Source: Paulownia fortunei
Lineage: Eukaryota > Streptophyta > Magnoliopsida > Lamiales > Paulowniaceae
Reading direction: 5' to 3'
Length of the DNA stretch: 64,000 bases
Assembly (NCBI GenBank): GCA_019321725.1
Contig: CM033123.1
Coordinates: 248,001 to 312,000 of the forward strand
This document shows, piece by piece, positions 27,301 to 42,300 of the stretch (its first letter is position 1; each line of letters starts with the position of its first letter). The position numbers were made by a program, and so were the translations under genes. The notes below the pieces were generated by a model that was not told the origin of the DNA, did no database searches, and worked only from the letters and a program-made list of their open reading frames with translations.

Positions 27301-30300
27301 GGTCAACTTCTCATTTTTATTAAGTGGAAGAATCACTTTTGTAATTAATGTGATGCCTTTTATCTCTTATCTTCTATTTATATGACTTGATTATCCTGTG
27401 TGTTTTCTTTTTAAGCTTAGTAGAAGTATTTCCGGTTTTACTATTTTTATATGAAGTACAATATGTTCACCAAAAAGATTATTCAAGGTAAGGATCGGCC
27501 ATGCTTTAGCCATTTTTTATGGCGGAGTTGGACTTCAACATAGTAGATGGATTACGACATTCTGCAGAACTTGCTACATACATAATTTTTGTTGTATTAT
27601 GACATGGGCATTAGAACCAGACATGTTCAAACCCCTTGAAAATCCCTCTATGCAATAAAGTGAATTATTTCGCTAGGATTCGAAATTCCTTTTTGAAATT
27701 TAGAACTTTTGAGAATGAAGGTTTTGAACATTGTTGTTTCCTGAATCACATGTTCGAAAAGAATCTGTGCAGAGTATTTAGTTCCAAGACATTTTGGCTT
27801 CAAGGACTGAGAGATAACAGCTTTTGCATCTTTTAAGGATATGTTGAACAAATGCTAAGAAGAAAATAATTGCCTACACGTGAGTGAAATACCAGAAAAT
27901 GTTTGGAAATCAATGAAGAATTGTAATGGAGCACAGAGAATCTATTTACTTGATTGTGAAACTTATATTTAAATTTCCTTCTTGAGGTGGCTGGTGGCAT
28001 ATTGCTTCTTAGTATTCTTCTATTGAACCAAACACTGGTGGCCCTTTCCTTTTTCATTTGTTTCTTTGATGTTATATGTGCTCAATAGATTCACTATTAT
28101 CACATATTCTGAGTTTTAATGACTTTCATTTCCTTTTGGTGAGTCCTGTATACAATATTTGTATAACTGTTCATATGTTTATGTCATATGAGATGAGAGC
28201 AAAAGAAATGTAATTATCAGGAAATGGTCCTGAAAAAGAAAGAAGGGAAATATTCTTTCTTCAAAATAATTTTTTCCTTTCCTTCAAAAACTCTTGCAGT
28301 CTCCTTCCATAAGATCATTTTCTTTCTAACGCGAAGCAATTTAAGCTGATTTTTTTTTCCAACTTCTTTCTAGCCCTGAATTTTTTAGTGTGGACAAGGG
28401 CATTAAATTTTATTAATCCGTTATACAGTTAAATTTAGATTTAGGATTCTTATACCTGGGCCAGGTTATATGTTTTCCTTTTCTATTCTTATCAATTCTC
28501 TGGATCTCCAGATTGTTTTTCCTTTTTTTCACTTTTACGATGAATTAAAAGATTGGATAGGTATAGGCCCCAATTATATGCTTTGGATTTTCTTGAATTT
28601 GGTAATACATATACATAAACAATAGATGGATTTCTATGGAGAGCCAATTTTCAAGGCTATTATTTTATTGGATATTCTTATTCTTAAGATGGCTTGGCCT
28701 CTCGGAGGACCTTAATGCTTTGTTCTTGATATCATCAGATTTGCTCTTGACATTGATCTTGATGCTCCCAAAGTTAGAGTTCCTATAAGATCTTGTACCT
28801 CCATTGAAAATGACAGCCATCTTCTGTTAGATTTTGGTCATTTCACTTTACAAACAAAGGTATGTTAATTTCTATTCAGTTTTTGAATTTGCTCATGTGC
28901 CATGTTAGATTCTGTGAACTTATTTTATCTTTATAACAGGAGGATGGTCAGTTTCATGACCACGGGCACAGTCTATACTCTCGTTTTCATATATCTGGAA
29001 GGGATATTGCGGCTTTCTTTACTGATTGTGGTTCTAAGGGTCAGCCTTTCAACTGGGGATCCCAACCTCCCATTTCTGTCTGTTCTGAAGATGCTGACAA
29101 ATTCTATTCTCTTATCGATAGGTGTGGAATAGCTGTAATTGTTGATCAGGTATATTTCGTAAAATGGTTTCATCAAATTTTGTAAGTGTTTTGTATCTTA
29201 AAATTATTTTTTTAATGAAAACTGTTTGACCACTAAGATTAAGGTACCTCATCTGAATCATCCGTCAACACGCATATCTGTTCAAATCCCAAGCCTTGGC
29301 ATACACTTCTCGCCTGACAGATATTTCAGGCTCAATGAATTGTTGAATTTACTCAATGGTGCAATGCCTAATGATGAGCAGCATACAGTAGAACACCTCC
29401 AAACTGGTATTGTCCCCTGGAATCCACCATATCTGGCAACTGAGGCGAGAATTCTAGTTTGGAGGGTATGTTAATACCTTGAAATACTATATGCCCTGCA
29501 AGTTATTTGCTAATGCTGTAAATCAGTTTGTCATATTATTTTTATGCAGGGAATTGGCTATTCAGTTGCTGCATGGCAACCCTGTTTTCTTGTCTTATCT
29601 GGATTATACCTTTATGTGTTGGAATCTGAAACTTCCCAAAGCTATCAACGCTGCTCAAGGTCTACCATTTGGTTCTTTTTGTTAATATTAATTATGATAC
29701 CTTCTTCTTGAAAAAAAATTGGGTGAAACACTAGCATGTCTGGAGTGCAATAATATTTTGGTTTGATTACCATCCATTGAGGTTTAAAAAATGTTTGATT
29801 TAATAATATTCTTTTTTATCCTGTCCACTTCTGGGACTGCAGCATGGCTGGTAAACAAGTATCTGACGTTCCTCCGACAAATGTTGGTGGTTCGCCTTTT
29901 TGTATTGCTGTGAGCACTAGAGGCATGGATATCCAAAAGGTAGGTGATGTTATCCAGTGAGATCTTAATAACTGTACTTTTCCAACATTCTTAGTCAAGG
30001 ATTGCATTTTAGTGCGTGCCTTATCGAATTTATGCTTCAAAAATGGTCTGATATCCTTAAAAGTTTTTTGGGGATTGTCTGGTGTGAAAAGAACATGGCT
30101 TCAAGCATTTTGTAGGCATTATTGTGGCAGGTCGTATGCTTAATATATTGTCCTTACTCTTCTTGAATGAGGTGAGGATTCTGATGTGATATAACAGAAG
30201 AGAAGATTCTTTATGAATGGAAGATCACAAGGAAGTAAACTGGCAAAAAAGAGAAGACCCTTATACCAGCCTGCTGGAATTTGTAACATAATAATTTAAT

Positions 30301-33300
30301 GATGAAGACTAGGAGGAAAAGGGTGATTTGATAAACCATGTTTTGTTCAGGATGCACATGCTTCTGCTCTATATTCTCTTCTACGTTGATGCATATGCTT
30401 CTGCTCTATATTCTCTTCTACGTTGACGCACATGCTACTTCTCTATATTCTCTTCCCCCTCCTCTCCCCCTCAAACTTAATGTTTTCCTCTCTGTTTGGT
30501 GGGTAGCTTCATTTGTTAGTTGCTGAGAAATTGCTATTGAGTCTCTGAATAACTAGGTTCCTGTATGCAACAATCTCTTTTGCAAGTCTCAGTACACCCG
30601 CCCATCTCTTTATGTCTATAAATTCTCTTTCTTCATGTGTCCCAGAATTTTGATCAGTTTTTATCCTTAAATTTGTGAACAGAAGCTCCTGTTGCTAAAT
30701 TTATGATTGACAAGTATTGTTTTTTGTATTATGAAAGGTATAATGTTAATGAAATCTCTACTTTATATCTTCATCAATGTGATCTTTAATCTTTATATAT
30801 GCCTTTTGTTATGGTGTAACTTCTTGAGCAAGTAATATCCTCTTTTTTCTTCTTCTTCTTTGCTTTTGCAAACAAGGCTCTGGAATCTTTTAGTACTCTG
30901 ATAGTAGAGTTTCCAAACGAGGAGGAAAAGTCAACTTGGTTGAGAGGACTTGTACAAAGTACATACCGAGCTTCTGTAAGATATGAAATCATTTACCTTC
31001 TTTGGTGTAATTTTCTTCTCTTTCATAAGAAGAACTCATTATGTAATCTTACTTTCCATTATCTGGATAAAGGCTCCTCCTTCAGTTGATATACTTGATG
31101 ATCTAAGAGACGATCCAATAGAGTTTGCTGAATCTCGGGCCAGTAATGCAAAAGCAGCTGATCTTGTTGTCAATGGAACAGTGATAGAAACTAAATTGTC
31201 ATTATATGGAAAGGTTAGAATATATGGGATTTCCAGATAGCTTGTTTCTAGATGTAGTTATGTAACTTTACCGTTGTCTCTAATTGCAAGTAGTTATTTT
31301 GCCCCTGTATTTCCTTTAGTTTGTATGTTTCTTTTTTCTTTTATTTATTTATTTATTTTTCTTTAAGAATCATTATATTGCTACAATTTCTGGTTATTTT
31401 GTTTTATTCTCTTTTTTCAGTTTGGAGATGAGGAACATGAGAGCGTACATGAGAAGCTCATTCTTCAAGTTCTTGCTGGTGGAGGAAAGGTTTGTAAATG
31501 AACTAACTAGAACATTGATACTGTACCCACTGAGTTGCCTTTTGGAAATAATCCCATGGACCTGCCTATTGGTAGCACTCACTTTGCCTTCTTTCACGAG
31601 AATGCTCCTAGCACTCACATTACCTTCTTTCAAGAGAATGATCCTTTATATTGTTTTGTAGTTGATGATGAGGATGATTATACAGCTTGTCATCATCCTT
31701 AGCTGTTGGTAAAGTGGTTTATCAATCGGTCTGTTATGCTATTTGCTAAAGCATTAATACTGGACTGCATTATCAATTGATCATTTAAATACAAGAGGCC
31801 TTCAATTAGTCACTTCACAGGACGTTGTGGTTCTCCGTTGACATACTTCTAAACATATGGAGGCCTTCAAAATATTCATTTTGTTGAATGAAGCAATAGC
31901 TTTAATCATGTTGAAATCTTGTACTTCCTAATTAAAATCATGAGTTTCTGTTATTTTATGTTTTCCACTTTCAAAAGCATCCCTTATCGAGGGAATGTGT
32001 TTGTTTATACCTGAGCTCCGTGAGTTTTGTTGCGATTTTCACTCTTAGAAGTTTCTACAGGGGTTGAGCGTTTGGTAAATGCTAGTTGATTAAATGATTT
32101 ATGTACTCTGATGTAACTGCCTTTGTTTGACTATCTTTATTAACAAGAGGATAATTTTTTGGTCTATGCCGTTACATGTCAATCAGCAGATAGAACTTTC
32201 AAGTGGATGTTGACATTTAGAAATGGGAACTGTATTCTGTATATTTTAGGGGTAACTGCAGCATTCATTTGTTAATTTTAGATTTTGGAATTTGCTAACT
32301 TCTTGGAAAATGCTGTGATTTCTCTTCTTGCAGGGACATTTCTCATACATGTCTTACTATAGTAGTTTCTGATTTTCTGCAGGTGCATGTCTCGAGTTGT
32401 ACAAGTGATTTGACAGTAAAAATGAAGCTGAATTCTTTGAAAATTATGGATGAACTTCAGGGTTCTCTATCTACGCATTCGCATTATTTAGCCTGTTCAG
32501 TTATCATGGATCAGCATTCATGTAGCTCCCCTAATAAGTTAGAACCTCAAGGGAAGGACCTGTTTGCAGTGACAGTTGAAGAGGATGATATCTTCAAAGA
32601 TGCCTTGCCAGATTTCATGATTTTGCATGACTCTGCTGAAACTGGTATCCATGAGAAAGATCTGTCTACGGGAAAAATTGTTCCCAATGATGTTTTTTAT
32701 GAGGCAATGGGCTCTGATGATTCTGATTTTGTTTCTGTCACATTCTTGACAAGGAATCTTGGTTCCCCTGATTACGATGGTATAGATACACAGGTGATCT
32801 TCTGAACTGTGAAAGAAAAAGAATTATATATTTTGGAAATTGAATCCTCCATAGTTTTGTTTCTGAATTATGTTGTAAACTTTTCAGATGAGTATTCGAA
32901 TGTCAAAGTTGGAATTCTATTGCAACCGACCCACTCTTGTTGCTTTGATCAACTTTGGCTTTGATCTCAGCTCAGCACATAGTGGCGTTAGTGGTACAAA
33001 CATTCAGAATCCTGATGATGAACCTTTGGCAAACACAGACAAGACAGAAGAACATGGACATGCATCATCCATTAAGGGACTCCTGGGGTATGGGAAAGGT
33101 CGGGTTGTTTTTCATTTGAACATGAATGTCGATAGCGTTACCATGTTCCTTAATAAGGAGGACGGTTCTCAACTTGCTATGTTTGTGCAAGAAAGTTTTC
33201 TTTTGGATATTAAGGTACTAGAAGTACTTTCTATTTTGGTATCTTAAGATATTCTGTTGGTATATATAGATATATTTTTTATTTTTGAATTGGTTGTAGT

Positions 33301-36300
33301 TATGCATTATTATCGAGTTATCTTCCTTTACCCACTATTTACTTTCTCATTCATTGTTAATCATCATAAGAAATTCTTGCTTTGATTAAGGTTCATCCAA
33401 GTTCGACATCTATAGAGGGCACTTTAGGAAACTTCAGGCTGTGTGATCTATCACTTGGGTTTGATCACTGTTGGGGTTGGCTTTGTGATCTGCGGAACCA
33501 AGAAGCTGAATCCCTAATACAGGTACTTAAAAATTTTTGCATAGAAAAACTTTTTTAATCTTATTCTGTTTCCAACTAATGTTGATCTCCTTTCGCCTTC
33601 GGCCTCTCTCCAGTTTACTTTCAATTCTTACAGCGTTGAAGATGATGATTATGAAGGATATGACTACAGTTTGAGTGGCCGGCTTTCTGCTGTCCGCATT
33701 GTTTTCCTTTACAGATTCGTCCAGGAGGTACTTTTTGGTTCCAATATCTTCTTCTGTGTTCACACAGTATACACTGGGCTGATTTCATGTCTTATGTCTT
33801 TCAAGCTTTTTACAGTTGTATTTTTGCTGGGGGTATCAGTCAACAAGAATATAAAATTATATTTAAAAGCCAAATCTGCTACTTTCTTGAAAGCTTTTTT
33901 GGGTAAGGAGCTTCTGTTTATATTTTGCCGTATATAAGTTTAATCTATACATAGTAAAACCCAAAGATTAAGATTTTTAGTTCTCGGGACCTGATGGCTA
34001 AAGAAATTTAAATGCTTACCTAATCTGAATTGTCTACCTAAGGAACAGAGAACACACCTTCCTCTCCGCACGTCCCTCTATTTCTGAGTAGTCCGAAGAG
34101 GCTTCAATGGTTAGATACTCTGGAATATGCTCCTTGTTTAATAGGCTTTGTTTAGTTCAGTTGGAACTGATGCGTAGCCAGTTACTGTTTTTCAGAATGA
34201 CAACTGGTAAATTGGTTTTGCAGCATAGCTTTCTTTATTCTGTGTCGAATATTGACGAATATTTCTCCTGCATTGAAGATCCATTGAGTTTAACAGTAAC
34301 GGCAAAATATTTGGATGTCAGTGTGCAATGAATCCTAAATCCATGGGAAAAGCCCATTTGCTTGCAAGATTGAAGATGGAACTTACTTTGGCTACTTAAC
34401 TTTGTGCAAGATATATATTATCTCTTTTATAATTTCCGAAGTTTCTAACTTTTTCTGATGATGTAATTGTTATCAAGACTCGTACTAAAATATAGATTCC
34501 AATTTTGAATCTTGCTAAGTTAATCGAAGATTGCATTTTACATGTAGAATCCTTAGACCTAATGGTTGCTCCTGTTGCATGTCTGGACTCTAGAGCTTAG
34601 CTAGTCCCATGTTATAATGAGTGTGGACCTTTTAATTAGTCAGTGTCTTGGGGCAAATGTATTCCGGTCAGACTTTTTCTGGAAAAAACATGCTGATGAT
34701 GGTTAGTTTAACTTCTTAGTTAGAAGTTAAATTATCACATTGTGATGAGATTGACCAACTTGCCTTACCCCATGATAGACTTTCCTCCTTTTTCACTACA
34801 AGGAGGCATAGCAAAAACAGTCAGCTTGGTGATACACTATATTCTTTGAATTATATGAGATGACTGGAACCTCCTAAATCTGCTTACACCTTTTCTCCCA
34901 CATAAACTTTGATTTATTATAACCAAATAAAAAAAAATAAAAAATAAAACAGCTACTTTGATAATCTCGTAAGTCCTTGTTGCTTCCAAAATACTAACAA
35001 ATTTGGTGAATGTGCATCTGTAGATAACTGCTTACTTCATGGAACTTGCCACTCCACATACCGAAGAAGCAATTAAACTTGTTGATAAAGTCGGAGGAAT
35101 AGAATGGCTGATTCAGAAATACGAGGTCGATGGAGCATTTGCTGTAAAACTGGACCTTTCACTGGACACTCCTATAATAGTAGTTCCACGAAATTCACTG
35201 AGCAAAGAGTTAGTTTTTCCAACTCTTCTCTTTTCTGTCTGATTTTTCCAACTCTTCTCTTTTCTGTCTGACTGTAGCTGCATTTCCATTCAGTGAAGAC
35301 AAAGTAGATGATAGGTCTGTTACCTTTTGAATTTCACAGTGATTTGATGCTTCTGCCTTTTTAAAAGATTGGAAGCCAATGAGTGGTGGTGGTCCTTATC
35401 ATAATTTGTTATAGTTTTGTTTCCATCGAGTTCTACTGGCAGTTTGATCTAGTGTGATTATTGGTAGTACTTATTTAATAACTTGAGAGTTTGATACTTA
35501 TTTAATACCTTTAGATTTTCATTAGTTCTACCCATTTTAACAGAAGAGTGAACTAACCTGTGTACTGATGAACTATAAGGACTCATCTCTTTCTCCTAGT
35601 CTTTGATTTAGTGATTGGCACTTTCTTCTTCTATACCTTTCTGTTCTTTGCTGAACATTTTTTTCTTTTTGCTTTGACTGACTATTCAAATTTCAAAATC
35701 TGTGTATTAAAACCAGCAAGTTTTTTGAAGTGTATGAGTGAATGTGTTTTTCCCCTTCCTTTGAGATGTGCAATTATGAGTTAGTCACTATCTTTTGCAT
35801 TTCATCTTTCCTTTGGGAGGGATATATATTTTTTGTAGCGTAAATGTGGAATTGGTTCCAATTTTTTGTCAACTTTATAATTAAATGATGCGCTAAATAA
35901 TGAGCGATCTATGTTGATAGACTTTTTGAATCTTCCTAGGAGTTAAGGTCATTCAGATATCTTGCAGATCTCTCACGTTTTTCTCTTTGCGAGTATCGAT
36001 TCATCTACTTTATCTGATTTTTCTTTACATTCTAATACTATGGGAATCTGGTAGCATGAGTTTTGGTATGCTATCTTCTAGTCTTTCTTGCTTCACATCT
36101 ACGAAACATGTTGGTTATTAGTTTTTAAATATTTTTTTATTTGACTTGAAGCTGAACTTGTTTTGTTCTTTTCTTGTGAGAAGTAAAACTGACCATTTTA
36201 AAAAATCTTTTTTTTAGAACCCCTTTTTCCTGAGTGGAAATGATATGTTATTGTATCTGTTGACAGTTTCATGCAACTTGATCTTGGCCATTTACGGATC

Positions 36301-39300
36301 AGAAATGCATTCAGTTGGCATGGATGTCCTGAGAAAGACCCATCAGCTGTCCATCTTGATGTTCTTGATGCGGAGGTTGTTATTTCTGTTCATAGTTTAA
36401 AGAATTTGTCTAAAAAGCAGTCCTGGTCTGATTCTATGTGCTTAAATACAGATTTTGGGAATCAATATGGCCGTTGGAATCAATGGTTCCGTTGGCAAAC
36501 CAATGATACGGGAAGGAAGAGAAGTTCATGTTTATGTTAGGCGCAGTTTAAGAGATGTCTTTCGCAAAGTCCCAACGTTCTGTTTGGAAGTTAAAGTAAG
36601 TTCTGCTTCTTGGTCGTCATTTGTTTTCCTTGTTTGAGTAATTTCTCATTGGAAGTTTGTCTGATTAGGAGTTTTTATTGTTATTACGTTCCTTTTCCCA
36701 TTTTTTACAACCACAACATGTTGTAAGGGCTGTTTGCACTTTAGCTCACTTATTCTGTTCAGTTTGCTGAATTTTGGTGAAATCTCGTAAAACTTCACAC
36801 TCTTATCAGTTACATAGAAGTGACTAGCAATAAACATAGAAGTTTGGATGCTGATTTGTGTCTGTTGCTTATTCAAGTATTCTACTACTTAGAAGCACCA
36901 TTTTCTTGTATAGATCAGGATCTCCTATCAATTTTCATGTTGACTACTGAGGAACCTTGATCTTAAATATCTTCACCCTATACTTCTGAAAAAGTGTTAA
37001 TGACCAGCACTTTTTCCTTGGTAGTAGACTTTTGAGCAAGCTTAATTCTGTCTGCTTCTTTGCCATCCACATTTAATTTCAGGGCTCTACATTCTACTGC
37101 ATACCACATGTGGTCTATTGTTTTATAGACCTGACATACTTACTGTTGGGTAATTAGCTTTGTATCCGTCTATGTCTCTAGATCCAAATGTTGTCTAAGG
37201 GGAAGGCTTCGTTGAATTGGGTACTTTAGGGTTAATTTAAATTTTCTGCATATAAATTCTGGAAGTTTGAGGGGATTAATTTGTTTCGAACTCTACGATG
37301 AATAAGATGGGGGGAGAGGGAATAGAAAAAGATTTGCGGGGGTGAGGGTTATAGTTTAAAACACCGAAATGTGGTAAAAGAAATTGTTAAGGTTTTGCTG
37401 AACAAGTTATTACATATATTTGTTCACATATATATGTTTGGTACTGGAAGTGAAGTGAGTTGTTTATTTCAATCCTTTATATTGCATTTTGTTGAAGTGG
37501 CTGGAAATCCTCCATGTAAGATCTTCATATCATTTTATGTATTTACCGTGATATCTTTATCCATTTTCTTATGGAACAGGTGGGCTCGTTGCATGCTGTG
37601 ATGTGTGATAAGGAATATAATGTTATTCTTGATTGTTTCTACATGAACTTGTGCGAAGAACCAACTCTTCCTCCTAGTTTCCGCAGCAGCAAATCTTCTG
37701 CAAAGGATACAATAAGATTGCTGGCTGATAAGGTGAACATGAATAGCCAGGTCCTTTTGTCGCGTACTGTTACTATAGTGGCTGTTGAAGTTGACTATGC
37801 GCTGCTAGAGCTGTGCTATGGGGCTGATAAGGAATCACCTTTGGCTCATGTTATTGTGAGTATAATTTGTGAGCCTGTCTGTGTACTGTGTGTTTATGAC
37901 TCTGTTTTTATCCAATGTTAGAATTCATGCTTGCTTCTGAATCGGTCTTATCTTGTAGCTTGAAGGTCTTTGGGTGTCATACCGGATGACATCATTATCA
38001 GAAGCTGACCTATATATTACAATACCTAAGTTCTCAATTTTAGACATTCGTCCCAATACGAAGGCTGAAATGAGGCTGATGCTTGGCTCGTGCACTGATG
38101 TCCCAAAGCAGATGTCTCCTGAACGCAATGTTGATTTACCAAATTCCACAATGTTTTTAATGGATGGAAGATGGCGACTCTCATCACAGTCATTTGTAGT
38201 TCGGGTGCAGCAGCCACGTGTTCTTGTTGTTCCAGATTTTCTTCTGGCCATCTGCGAGTTTTTTGTTCCAGCCTTGGGGACCATAACCGGCAGGGACGAA
38301 ATGATGAATCCCGAGAATGATCCAATTTCTAAGAAGAAGAACATAGTTCTTTCTGCTCCTCTATATAAACAAATAGAAGATGTAGTGCAGTTATCTCCAA
38401 GTCAACAACTTATAGCCGATGCTGTTGGGATTGATGAATACATATATGATGGCTGTGGTAAGACAATCTGTCTTGCCAATGATAAAGAAGAGAAAGATTT
38501 GCATTTGTCGGTCATTCGGCCCATTATTATCATAGGGCGGGGTAAGAGGTTGAGGTTCGTAAATGTAAAATTTGAGGTACTGTTACTATTTCTAATTACA
38601 TGTTCTGTCTTTCCGTTATCAATTGTTTGTTACTTATAACTGTTTCGCCATTAACAAAGAGATTATGGGAATAATTTCTCTTTATTGGTTTTTCATGAAT
38701 AAAAAATAACAATATATAGGCTAGACCTTTCCCATGTATTTGGAAACAAATCAGAAGGTCGACTAAACTAAATAGGGAACAAATAGAAGGTTGACTAAGC
38801 TAAGTTTGGAAACAATTCAGAAAAGGATACTAACCCCTAAAATTTGAAGCTACAAATCCGGAAATTAAATTTGCAATTCCAACTAATTATGATAAAAGGT
38901 TGACTAAACTAATTCACGTATGACTGGGATTTCATTCTAACTTTCCAACACGCCCCCTCAAGCTGGTGAATAGATTCAACCATTCCCAGCTTGCCAACTA
39001 AGAACTTAAATCCCGGCTTAGCTAGGGCCTTGGTGAGGGTATGTGCTTTTTAATTCTTTGTAGGAACATAAGATTGGCTAACTGCTTTTTTCTTGTCACA
39101 TACGATATGTGCTTTTTAACTCTGTGGGAACATAGGAATGGCTAACTGCTTTTGTCTTGTCACATATAGACTAGGAGTGTTTATAAAACTCCTTTCCTGC
39201 TTCTATGAAATGACCTTGCTTTTCTTATTTGCTTATTCTTTAGAATGGCTTGCTTTTGAGGAAATATACATATTTGAGCAATGATAGCTGCTATTCGGTT

Positions 39301-42300
39301 TCCCCTGAAGATGGTGTCGAAATCTATTTTCTGGATGATAATTCTCCGAATAGAAACCGTAAAGACTCGGATCACTTGGAGGAATTGTCACACACCTCAC
39401 ATGCTTCTGACACAGCTCAATGTGAATCAAGTAAAATGCCAAGTTTCAGTTTTGAAGCCCAGGTAGATTATCTTAATCTCTGGAGAGTTATTGTTTGATA
39501 TTGAGTCCGTCAACTTTACATTCTGTTCACTTGCTTATGTTCTCATTTGCTTTACTTGCAGTTTATCTTGCTTGCATCTATTCTGTTCTTTTACTGGATC
39601 AATAAAATTTCGTTATTTACTGAAAAAAGAAAAAGTTGAATGCTCATTATGTTTTACTGTTCCTGTTTAATTTCATGTATAGCTGATGTTTTGTGGATAT
39701 AGCATGGCTGCAAACTCTTATCCTGTTTTCTAGGATCTTGTTTATGAAAGTACCCAGTTTGAAATTATCTTTAAATGACAATTTGAAGCACACAAATTCT
39801 CTCTTCAATCAGACACATGCAAATTTACTTGATAATAACTGCTAATTCTTCAAGTTGCTTCTTCTGATACAAAATTATAATAGGTTCATAAAGATCCCAT
39901 CCAAATAATTCCAGGTTGAACTAGTAATTACATGTTTCATATACAAGTTTACTCTATGTCGTATATGATTATGAGGGTTGTATTGTACCACTGATGAACC
40001 TTTACGTGATAAGGTCTGTGAGATGAATTTATAGTTTTTTTTTTCTTCTTTCAATAATCTCATGCTTTCCCCTTTTGTCAACATTTTGAGTCTTTCTTTT
40101 GAGTTTTTTGGCCTCGACTATTATCCTTTTAAGAACTTGCACCTCTGTTTCCAGTATATGTATGGATGTAATGCACTAATGCTTCTACAGTTTATTCATT
40201 GTAGTATAGGTTTCAAGTGGTTGCATACTGCTGGGTATTAGATTATTCCCAGTTTAAAATTGTCACCTTGTGCATTTCCATTTTTCCTACTGCACCAAGA
40301 CTATTCTGCCTTTGATCTCAGCTTGAAGCACCTGTATGGTGTTCCGTAAGATTTAGGCCTCATTTGTTTTTCATCTCACTGAGACTTTTCCCACTTTTTA
40401 CTAATCCAAATGCATTAGTCATGTTTGTTTTACCCAATCTCATTGGAAATAACCAATTTTATCTTATCATTTTCCCACTAAAAACACTTCCCTACCCTAT
40501 TCCCTTTATTTTCAAACCTATTCTTACAAAATGTTAATGAATCTTCACTTTCATATCTCCCCAATACTATATAATAGGGACCCATAACTACTCACTAACT
40601 CTCATTCTTATATTTTTTCTTACCATCTACATTATTATAAGACTCATAACTATCAACTAACTCTCATTAATATATTTTTATTACCAACTACATAATTGAT
40701 ATGGGACCCACAACTACCCACTAACTCTCATTAATATATTTTTATTATCAGTTATATCGTTAATGTGGGACCCACCACCTAAAGTTTATTCTACTAAAAT
40801 ATCTCTCTCACTTAATATTATATACTTATATTTTGAAAATGATTCCATTAAAAATAATAAACCAAACATAATTTCATTCTCAATCATATAAATTTCCTAT
40901 CTGAAAACAATTATCCAAACATATTTTCAGTTTCACACGAAAACCAATAAAACTCCCACGAAAACCAATAAAACTCCATTGGAAATGCTGGAAATGGAAA
41001 TTCTCATTGGAAAGAAAACCGAAGGAGGCCTTGCTGTTCCATTATTTATGCCACCTAAAAGAATGAGACTTCATGTGCCAACGTTTTGGCCATTAAGAAT
41101 GAACGTTTTAGTAATTAATAAGTCATGGTTTTATTCATGATGTCTCCTAGAAGCACCCGACTCTTCATTCCTTACTCAGATAACCAACGTACGGCTTATA
41201 ACCAACGTACGGCTTCCAACTTAATTGAATGCAGAATATCAATTACTTTATAACACAGTTTCATGGAACTTTTGGCATAACTTTTTAAATAGCTATAAAT
41301 ATGTCATGTACTGACCTCTTTGTTGGTTTCTTGTGAGCAGGCTGGCTGTGTTCTGGGATTGAACTTTATCAAACTAGACTCACCTGTTACCTTTCATTGA
41401 AATATACTATGTTTAATAGATCCACTATTTTGTTATTTCACAACATTTAGATGTCAGCAGCTAAATTCTCAGGAAGTAGTGTGTTTGATATCTGCTGTTG
41501 GGAATGAGAAGTGTTTGGCTCTTTTTTAATGTGGGCTATTTCATTTAGTGTTGAACTGATTCTGTCTCCATCTGTAGTCTTACTTGGTTCATTTCTTCTC
41601 TTGTTAGGTTGTTTCTCCTGAATTCACTTTCTATGACAGTAGTAAATCATTCCTGGACGATTCTACACATGGTGAAAAGCTTCTACGCGCAAAAACTGAC
41701 TTTAGCTTCATGTGAGTCGTAGCTTCTCCTTATTTAGTCTTCATCGCATTCCATCGTAGAGAACTTCATATGGATGCCATGTATGCAATTCAGGAACTCT
41801 ATGATCTGTAAAACTTGCTGGATCACTTTTTTAGAATATAAGTTCTTGTTTCTTAATGAGTTTTTGGCATTTGGCAATTTGTTTTTTACTTTGGACAAAG
41901 AAGACGTTCTTATACAGTAGGTGTGGGGATTGCATCTATTTTGGTATGGATGGCTCTCTTGTTTACTGTGGAAATCATAGGACATTCCAGTTGAGAGATC
42001 CTTCACCAGTTCACCTTACTAATTATTGTAAAAATTTGTCACTGCATTTGTTATTTTTTGTTTGATGCAGGAATATAAGTTGTATTTCTTGTTTTTGTTT
42101 GTTCAATAGGTATGCGTCAAAAGAAGATGATAGATGGATAAGGGGTCTTCTCAAGGATTTAACTGTGGAGGCTGGATCTGGTCTTGTTGTTCTTGATAAA
42201 GTGGATTTGTCTGGGGGATATACTTCCGTGAAAGATAAAACAAACATATCAATAATGTCTACCGATATATATGCTCATCTTTCTTTGAGTGTTATTTCCC

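Larger units (their letters stand above)
31073..41711 (+). other. VPS13 exons 24-36: middle groove region
   Basis: Exons: 31073-31213, 31421-31489, 32383-32793, 32888-33214, 33391-33522, 33614-33727, 35024-35208, 36267-36375, 36452-36595, 37580-37855, 37959-38576, 39244-39462, 41608-41711 (residues 941-1889). The region has alternating hydrophobic and polar beta-strands, as expected of the repeating beta-groove, with an acidic low-complexity linker in exon 26. The stretch RRSLRDVFRKVPTFCLEVKV is typical of plant VPS13. The largest introns here (before exons 26, 30, 31, 33, 35 and 36) hold most of the transposon remnants. Confidence 0.85.
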
